A model generated the notes under the pieces. The model searched no databases and had not been told where the DNA came from. It saw nothing but the letters and a program-made list of their open reading frames with translations. Shown here one piece after another: positions 57,012 to 64,000 of a DNA stretch of 64,000 nt. The stretch is from Adineta vaga (Eukaryota; Rotifera): NCBI GenBank assembly GCA_021613535.1, contig CP075496.1:6510001-6574000 (forward strand). The letters are read 5' to 3'. How positions within the stretch are numbered: the first letter of the stretch is position 1; each line of letters opens with the position of its first letter. Made by a program: the position numbers and the translations under genes.

Positions 57012-59291
57012 TGTATGCTGAAATAAAAATGAGAATGATTATGAATGTTGTCAGATTATTTTATCAGTGTGATATTTCAATTAGAGAAAAGATGCATCTT
57101 ATATCGATCGATTCATCCAATCAATGATTCAAGTAGCTATTCTTACCGAGATGAATGTATGTGCTTTATTTTGAAATCGAAATGTTTGAGTGAAGGTTGA
57201 GGATATGAATGTGATTGTGCGTATATTTATATAAATGTTGAAAGAATGAGAGGAGAGAGAGAGGATATTGCTTAATGTTAATGAATACTAAACGACTTAC
57301 ATCAATTGAATCCAATCAATTAACCACTCACTAATTTGCACACTCACATGCGTATACAACAGAATGAAGATGTTTTTCTTCTCTTCTTTTCGTATTCAGT
57401 TTCGTTCATAAAAGCTATCATATGATGAGATCAAAATTGACTGAGAGAAGAAAAAGAACTTGTTGTTTATAGTCAATATTGTGAATGCCTGAAGGTACAG
57501 ATGAATCCATCTATAGAATATTGTTAAATATGAAAGAAATAAAGTGCAGGTGAAAATGATTGAGCAGCAGGGAGTGCTATCGTATCACGTGTGATTATTA
57601 GATAACTAACCAATTTATATTAATCTAACGATTGGCTTTGGAAATTTGAACTAACGTAAGAATCCTATGAAAAAAATCGTTTATACATGTAATTATAATG
57701 TGTGTTATTAATTGATCTATAAGATTATTACCAAGTATTTTCTCTAGGCTAAAAACTGCAATGAGTTGCATGTTCAGTTGGTATCTTCGAATACAATTTG
57801 TTCATGAAAAAAAAACTTTGAAATTAATAATATCTTTCAAAAAAGACGATGAACTATGCTGACTATGACTTTGTCATATTAGAATTGTATTTGGATGTTT
57901 TAGATCGCTTGTGATGATGTCTCAGTGTGAAAAGACTTATTCAGATTAGTATTTGACGCATTCTAATAAGTAAAACCGTACAGTCAAGAAAAGTTCTGTT
58001 GACACGAAACAATAATCCTCATATGTATCACCTATAGAAAATGTACGACACAAATGTTTTTATGAAAGGAATAATTAATATTTAGCAGAATGTTCATTAT
58101 CATCGATAACCTCTACCGGCAACATCAGCAGTTATGCATTGATGTCTGATATCAACTTTATCCTATGTTTTATCTCTCTTATTTTACTCTGTTTGGCTCA
58201 ATCATCTTTTAACAGTATTTCTTCCAATTATCCTAGGAATCTTTACCGATGGTTCTGTTGGCGTCGACAAATACTCTTGTTTTTTGTTAGCACATCTATT
58301 CTGAATCAATTAGTTTGCGCAACTGCATGTCGACCAATCGAATTCTTCTACGACCTACAACATATATTGATGTTTACAGTACAATTATGAAGCTTTCTTA
58401 TCTGCATTGGTTTCGCTTTTTTTCTCGGTGTTCAACTTGCATCAATCAGACCTGCACATCGACTATAGGAGCATACGCAAAAGAGTTATTACATCTTTTG
58501 ATGCCAGATTGACCAGCATCGTGATTGTAAAAACTTTAAAGAATAAACGATGATAAGACATTTTCTGTGAATATATAACTAGATTATCGAAAATATATGA
58601 ATAAAGTTTACTTTTGCATGAATTTTTTGTTTTGATATTAAACTAATATAGACATATTAAATAAATGGTTCTTGTCATTATTATGCACAAAATGCATACG
58701 AGATACGACATACTTCAATGTAAATATACTGTAAAAAGCATTATTTTATTGAGAAATGTGCATTTACTATGAATAAAGAAAGGTTATCAGGATTTGTGAC
58801 GAAAAATATTTTAAAGTGAATTGGAACTCCGAATGCGAGTATTTCTTATTCACCGAAAGTCATATACTTTCATACTCTAATTATCAATTTATATTCGAAA
58901 TGTTCTTATAAAATTGAGAAATCTATTCTAAACTATATTTATTCCGTTTACTCTGAATAATAAAAATATTTTTTTTATATTACAGTTTATTGTACCATAA
59001 ATATTGATGACGCAACAAAGAATTTCTCTTTCTCTACGGTTCGTCGAATAATTGTAAGTGAGCTCTTAAACACGAACATACATATATATATATTGCACGT
59101 TCATAGACGTCAAGTTGACTGACAAATTTGTTTTAAATGAATTGAGCAACGGATTGGTCTGTTATGAATTAAAGCATTTTCTGTTTGTTTATTCAATTTT
59201 AATTTGTCGAATATCTTATTTTAAGGTCATACATCTACATCTACATTTATATTAGGAGAAAAATGGAAACATAGGATATAGATCAAATAGA
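57012..59291. other. Spacer between copy A and the F-box pseudogene
   Basis: Contains the presumed promoter and 5' UTR intron of copy A. A short frame at 58139-58390 begins with a signal-like hydrophobic stretch, and an overlapping frame runs 58315-58512. Neither has splice or domain support. The remainder is AT-rich. Confidence 0.5.
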
Positions 59292-59941
59292 ATGACGAAC
59301 AAGAAAACTACATTTGATTCAATACCAAATGAACTTTTACTCATTATATTTTCTTATTTATCTTCATTCGATCTTTGTCAAGCTTTTCTTGATTTGAAGA
59401 ATGCTCGTATTCAATATCTTCTCACTTCAATTCAACATTCATTAAATTTTAGTTTAATGCATTACAAACAATTATATCATTGGTTAAGTAGTAATCAAGA
59501 TGACATAAATCGTTTTACTGCTTTGATAAATACTGTAATACTTGATGAGTCATGTGCTTGTAGGAAGTTGTATCGACATTGGCAAAAGACTTTTCATCAA
59601 AGTGAACGATCCAATGTACTTTTTGTATCAATAAAAAAGATTTTCATATTACACGCAGACTATTATATGTATGATTTGATTCAATCAATGTTAAAACATT
59701 TAGTTTTCGACAATAATACATTACAATATTTACATATTATCTTTAAAGAACTTACACATAATTATTCATTAGTACTCTGAACTTGTTCATCACTGTATTT
59801 CGGTTCATACTATGATATTAGAAGTTGAACAGGGTATGTTATTAAAAATATTAAATAATCTCTTTGGATACAGGAATATATTTGAGATAAATATAACATC
59901 TTTAATACGAATCTCATCCTATATGATATTATCTATGTATA

Positions 59942-60088
59942 TACACCATGATCACGTTGATTTTGACCGTGTTGCTTAGTTTGCTGTATTTAGGGAGAAC
60001 ATCTGATACTTTTTATTTCGGTATAGCCTGATAGAGCATCGTCTACTCTATCGAACTATACAGTTTTTATTTTGTTTGTTTTAAACCT
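59942..60088 (+). repeat. Left terminal inverted repeat
   Basis: Starts TACACCATGATCACGTTG and ends TTTTAAACCT; includes TGATAGAGCATCGTCTACTC. Confidence 0.88.
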
Positions 60089-60703
60089 CGTTCTAAAGTC
60101 TAATAGTATTTGAGAAGCCCTGATTTTGAACTTTTGCAAACCTATATTTCACTTCGATTGAAATCATCGCTAATAAAAATTGTTTTAAATGGAAAAAAAG
60201 TACATTAATGGTCTTCGGGATTATTAATTACTCCATTTTGAGGAGAAAATAACTTTTTTTGGTAAGATTTGGCCCTTTTCTGCACATGTGAAAAACTGAC
60301 TTTATTAACGTTTTTGCGCAAATTTATCCGTAAGATCGGACGTAAAGCTAATTAAAAGTATACAAAGTAATAGAGGAGTCGATGCTTTATTCAGCTACAT
60401 GTTATATATTAAAGTAGAGATCTAAATGCTCAAAGAACTTAGACTTGTTCGAAGAAAAGTGCAAAAAGCATTTACAAAAATAGTTCAAAACTAGTTCTTG
60501 AAAAGTTCCTCAAGCTTATAGCAAAAATAAATGCTTAGCTTGACAGAGAGAAGTATGATCTGTTATTCTATATAACAATAAAAAGTGTTAATACTCTCTA
60601 CAAATTAATCATTAAGAGGTATTACCTGAAACAGGGTTCGAAAATTGCTAGTTTTAAAACATTTTCAATGACTATTTTTATGAATGCACAGAATTTGGGG
60701 ACA

Positions 60704-60850
60704 AGGTTTAAAATAAACAAAATAAAAACTGTATAGTTCGATAGAGTAGACGATGCTCTATCACGCTATGTCAAAATAAAAAGTATCTGATGCTCTCCCT
60801 AAATACAGCAAACTAAGCAAAACGGTCAAAATCAACGTGATCATGGTGTA
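60704..60850 (-). repeat. Right terminal inverted repeat
   Basis: Reverse complement of the left repeat; starts AGGTTTAAAA and ends CATGGTGTA on the plus strand. Confidence 0.88.
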
Positions 60851-62623
60851 TAATATATAGTCATTTAATTTCATATTTATCGTGCTTATAAGAATTGTAC
60901 ATTGCTATAATTATTTTTATTTTTATTCGTTGTAGGTCAGAAATATTCTTGGCAAGATCCGATAAAGGATTTACACAGTATGGAACCACTATCTTGGCCG
61001 AACACTGTTCAACTGACATTAAGTATTCAACAGCCAAGTGAATTAAAACTTTTATTTCAACATAATGCTTTACCTGTAATTGAACAATTGAATGTTATTA
61101 ATGAGAATCAATATATCGCTTTACTGTTTCATACAAGTAAATCAATACAAGATAATCTAAGAGAAAAATCTAATGATACTATTTATCTGAAATGTTTAAT
61201 CTTACGTTATATGATACTCCATGGTGTTGTCTCATTGATTGGTTCGTTAAATATGCCTTTACTTGAGAAATTGATACTTATTGAGATGTATGATGATAGT
61301 ACGTTATTACTTCATATTTCTTTATTAATTATTTCAATATAATCAAATGTAATCATTTCACAATTAAGAATATTTGTTTTTATTTAATTTATTTTAGCAT
61401 TAGATTGTATTGGTGAATTTCAAGAACTTTGTAGTTCTACACATTTACCTTGTTTGAAAAATCTTCATTTCTCACTTTGTTTTCCTCAGGAAATGGAACC
61501 TATGTGGCAAATGAGTTCATTTAATTACAATCGTCAATGGCCTTTTAACAATATTGATTGTTATTTAGATGATTGTTATATTCGTACACAGAAAGAATCA
61601 GATTTAATTCCAAAAACACTATTTGTTATCTACACTCATCCGATTAATGTGCTCTTTCGTTACAAACGAACTTTTTACAATTATGGTTTTACAACACATA
61701 TCTACACGTCCCATTCGTACAATTCGGCGACGATTGATTCAATGGACTTGTGATCAAAAATATGATATTGATCAATGCAACAAAACTCTACGAATAATTG
61801 CAAGTGGTCATGTTAATGAACTTCATTTAACATATTTAAATGAACGAGTAAGTCATATTAGTTTTTTCTTCCCAAAATTAAACAAATTTTGAAAATTAAG
61901 TAGTTTTTATTTTTGCGTAGTTCAACTTTGATGTGAATAGTTGAAACAATTCGAAATTTTAGAGTTACTAGAGATTGTTCTTTATAAGTATATAAATTAA
62001 TCTATTTCAGCACTTTTTAAAATGTGTATAGTTATAGAAAAAAAGAAGATTCGATATACTTTTAGGCGAATATATCAATAGCATCAAATTGTCTTTCAAA
62101 TTGGAATTTAACTTTTAATTATGTACGATCTATTATATTGAATATTGAATCAAATTCAATGAAGAGATATGAGCGTATCGCCATAATGGAACGAATTCTT
62201 GATGCATCATCAAATCTTTCACATCTTGTCGTGTCATGGAAAGATTTTCGTCATACCAGACGACAATATTCAAATATAAGACATCTAAATATTATGTTAG
62301 ATAAAGGTTATTATGAAGATTTCAAAGATTATTTTAATTTTCATCGAATAATTGAAATAACACCACATTTAAATTCTCTTAAGATGGAAAATTCAATTAT
62401 GATGTTAAATGAAAATCTTATTGAATTTATTTTGAATATTATTCGACAATTTGATGAATTAATACATTTAATATTAAATAAAAAATGTCATTATGGATCT
62501 AAATATAGTAAAAAAGTCATATTTAGAGATAAATTATTTGCAACTCTTCATAATCAATTATTTGATTGGAATAAAAGTCAATTTGAATTTGGTGGAAATA
62601 ACGAATTACGTATTTGGCTTTAA

Positions 62624-63638
62624 TATCATTACATATGGGTTCATATTCATACCGATGTTTATCGTATGAAAGTAATTTAGACAAACTGAATAAATCTATG
62701 AATTATCTTGTTATAGAATTCGAAATTGAGAGATGTTATTACATTCGTTCGTTAATTGTTTAATATGATGTCAATACTAATGCTTTTTCTACTATCACAT
62801 GTGAATTTATAAAAATTAATTTTTAATAATAAATATTCGTTTTCATTTTCGAATATTAAGAAAAACAGATTGATAATAAAATGCATAGAGTAAATCATAA
62901 TTTTGAACATAAAAATAAAAAATTAATTTCATTTGAAAACATTAATGAAAATGTAAATATTGATCTTTATTCAAAACTAAAAGTATCGATTGATTAGCTT
63001 TCAAAACATTGAAATTGTTTATTTGGAAAGATGATCTATTGGTGTCAGTTCGCATTGAATTAATCCAAGAGAAATCTGTAAATGAAACTATATTTCGATT
63101 GACTAATAGATGATTATTATGAAGAGTTTTTGAATTATATCGTTGTTGAAAATAAAACTTTCACTAGACACGAACGATCTATTCATACATGCGACGTTGG
63201 AAGACTTACGATCGCAGAATCAATGACGGATACGTGTTACTTCTTTGATCGTATGATTTTTCAACAACTCCGCTTTTTTCCTATCGTCAGAATTGATATT
63301 GCATAATGAATTCTTCAGTTACTCATTAATGCATCTTTTTTATGTATCACTAGATGAATATTGTAATGAATACGAAATACTGTACTTTTTTCATCATCGC
63401 TCAAGTACTCTAAATCAATTTCAACTACGATAGAAAAATTGTGATCGATCACATCACATAAATTATGCACAAGGCGTACTACACATTCTTAAATGAATCA
63501 CAAGTATACAAAGCCTTAGTTTTCTATGAGAAGTTAGATGCTGATGGTTATTTCATCACTCCTGTAAAGTTAACATTGTTTTAGCTGATTAACAAGTTAA
63601 TATTTATTATAAATAAAAATGTAAAATACAATTCATGA
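62624..63638. other. Spacer between F-box pseudogene and gene copy B
   Basis: An AATAAA at 62689-62694 follows the F-box stop. No coding frame is supported. Homology to the 3' flank of copy A begins at about 63619. Confidence 0.5.
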
Positions 63639-64000
63639 TTACAAATCAAAACTTTGTTCATCATCACTTTCATATCGTCTCAAACGAACACGACTGCGCA
63701 ACAATTCCACGTCACAGACAAATTCACACGGTACTTTTGAACACACCAAATCATTTGATATCACTGTCACAAGACCATTCTTCTTTGTCAATGATGATTT
63801 CTGTTCTTCATCATACAACACCACATAACTACCTTCTTGCATCGAAAAACGGCAGCCACATTCACATTGATAACTGTTGAGAACAAGAAGTAGACGATGA
63901 CTTTGACAGAGTTTAGCAAAATATTCTTGTTGGAACAATGATGTGGAAAGTTTCGACTGAGTCGATAGTGGAAGAGGTGATGTTGATGAAGACATGCAAG
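63619..64000. repeat. Duplicated segment, copy B (runs off the window)
   Basis: Matches 56352-56733 almost base for base. Both copies are in the same orientation, giving a direct repeat 7.27 kb apart. Confidence 0.9.
63639..64000 (-). CDS. Unknown Pro-rich/Cys-rich protein, copy B (partial, 5' end outside)
   Basis: The frame is open to the window edge and corresponds to the C-terminal 120 residues of copy A. It keeps the CECGCRF, GSYVV and GLVTVISNDLV stretches and the DDEQSFDL end. Nearly all substitutions relative to copy A change single amino acids (for example R to Q, Y to H, E to Q, M to L), with no stop or indel. The proline-rich segment and start codon would lie beyond 64000. Confidence 0.68.
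   Translation of the reverse strand, partial: CMSSSTSPLPLSTQSKLSTSLFQQEYFAKLCQSHRLLLVLNSYQCECGCRFSMQEGSYVVLYDEEQKSSLTKKNGLVTVISNDLVCSKVPCEFVCDVELLRSRVRLRRYESDDEQSFDL

Larger units (their letters stand above)
59942..60850. mobile_element. Non-autonomous DNA transposon (MITE-like) with 147-bp terminal inverted repeats
   Basis: The left end (59942-60088) and the reverse complement of the right end (60704-60850) match over 147 bp with about a dozen differences. The outermost bases are TACACCATGATCACGTTG, and flanking TA on each side suggests a TA target duplication, as for Tc1/mariner-like elements. The 615-bp interior has no open frame of useful length and no transposase motif. The element sits inside an intron of the F-box pseudogene, between donor 59834 and acceptor 60935. 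Confidence 0.85.
59292..62623 (+). pseudogene. F-box/leucine-rich-like gene with two frameshifts and a transposon-bearing intron
   Basis: F-box proteins recruit substrates to SCF ubiquitin ligases. The start MTNKKTTFDSIPNELLLIIF followed by SYLSSFDLCQAFLDLKNARI is an F-box; the rest is a Leu-rich repeat-like body. Segments: 59292 to about 59833, then 60936-61291 (starting QKYSWQDPIKDLHSMEPLSW), 61397 to about 61850 and 62067-62623. Two breaks are visible. Near 59770 the frame must shift by one base to continue as YSELVHHCISVH toward the donor at 59834. Near 61680 it must shift again to continue as HISTRPIRTIRRRLIQW. The other introns have normal GT/AG sites. The intron 59834-60935 is 1.1 kb because it holds the inverted-repeat element. 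This family appears expanded and decaying. It could instead be a functional gene if the shifts are assembly errors. Confidence 0.72.

Noticed and set aside
58139-58512. Two overlapping frames, the first beginning with a signal-like hydrophobic segment
   Set aside because: The two frames are offset, no splice sites join them, and no domain or processing site is visible. A small decayed secreted protein cannot be excluded.

Overview
The window is eukaryotic and animal. It is AT-rich and carries genes with many small introns (mostly about 45-60 nt, GT...AG). It holds orthologs of animal-specific genes: Rubicon, Rab27, a CNC-bZIP factor, GATAD2/p66, SLC4A11 and synaptotagmin-like proteins. The compact introns, the decaying F-box genes and the codon use look most like a bdelloid rotifer (Rotaria/Adineta type). 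That is an inference from general knowledge, not something the sequence proves.

Layout, left to right. 1-3515 has no gene. RUBCN (minus, 3516-11085, 19 exons resolved) carries inside one intron, on the opposite strand, a small gene for a secreted peptide precursor (8698-9054). DCP2 (plus, from about 11837 to 14593) lies head-to-head with RUBCN. A double-C2 synaptotagmin-like gene (16136-17947), the NuRD subunit GATAD2/p66 (21578-24300), a TMUB1/2 ortholog (25613-26766) and a possible HAUS7 ortholog (27184-28294) follow on the plus strand. RAB27 (minus, 28434-29374) converges on the last of these. SLC4A11 (plus, 31218-36964) seems to have two alternative first exons. A CNC-bZIP (NFE2L/CncC) gene (minus, 38248-40093) and MRPL13 (minus, 40426-41751) come next, and MRPL13 is head-to-head with CDK20 (plus, 42193-44076). 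A single-exon membrane protein with one C2-like domain (46508-47404), an Aurora kinase (49678-51182) and a GPI- or membrane-anchored two-Ig-domain protein (54065-55675) complete the conserved part.

The right end (about 56 kb onward) is more plastic. An unknown Pro-rich/Cys-rich gene (56373-57011, minus) is duplicated at 63639-64000, where the second copy runs off the window. Between the copies lies a frameshifted F-box gene (59292-62623). One of its introns holds a 909-bp non-autonomous DNA transposon with 147-bp terminal inverted repeats. A decayed coding fragment near 48.1-48.8 kb (minus) may be a related relic.

There is no operon logic here. The genes are unrelated housekeeping, signalling and transport genes. 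Functional links are limited to the stress axis (CNC-bZIP with its Keap1-type motif), membrane traffic (Rubicon, Rab27, C2 proteins) and mitosis (Aurora, possibly HAUS7). No prokaryotic, viral or CRISPR features were seen.
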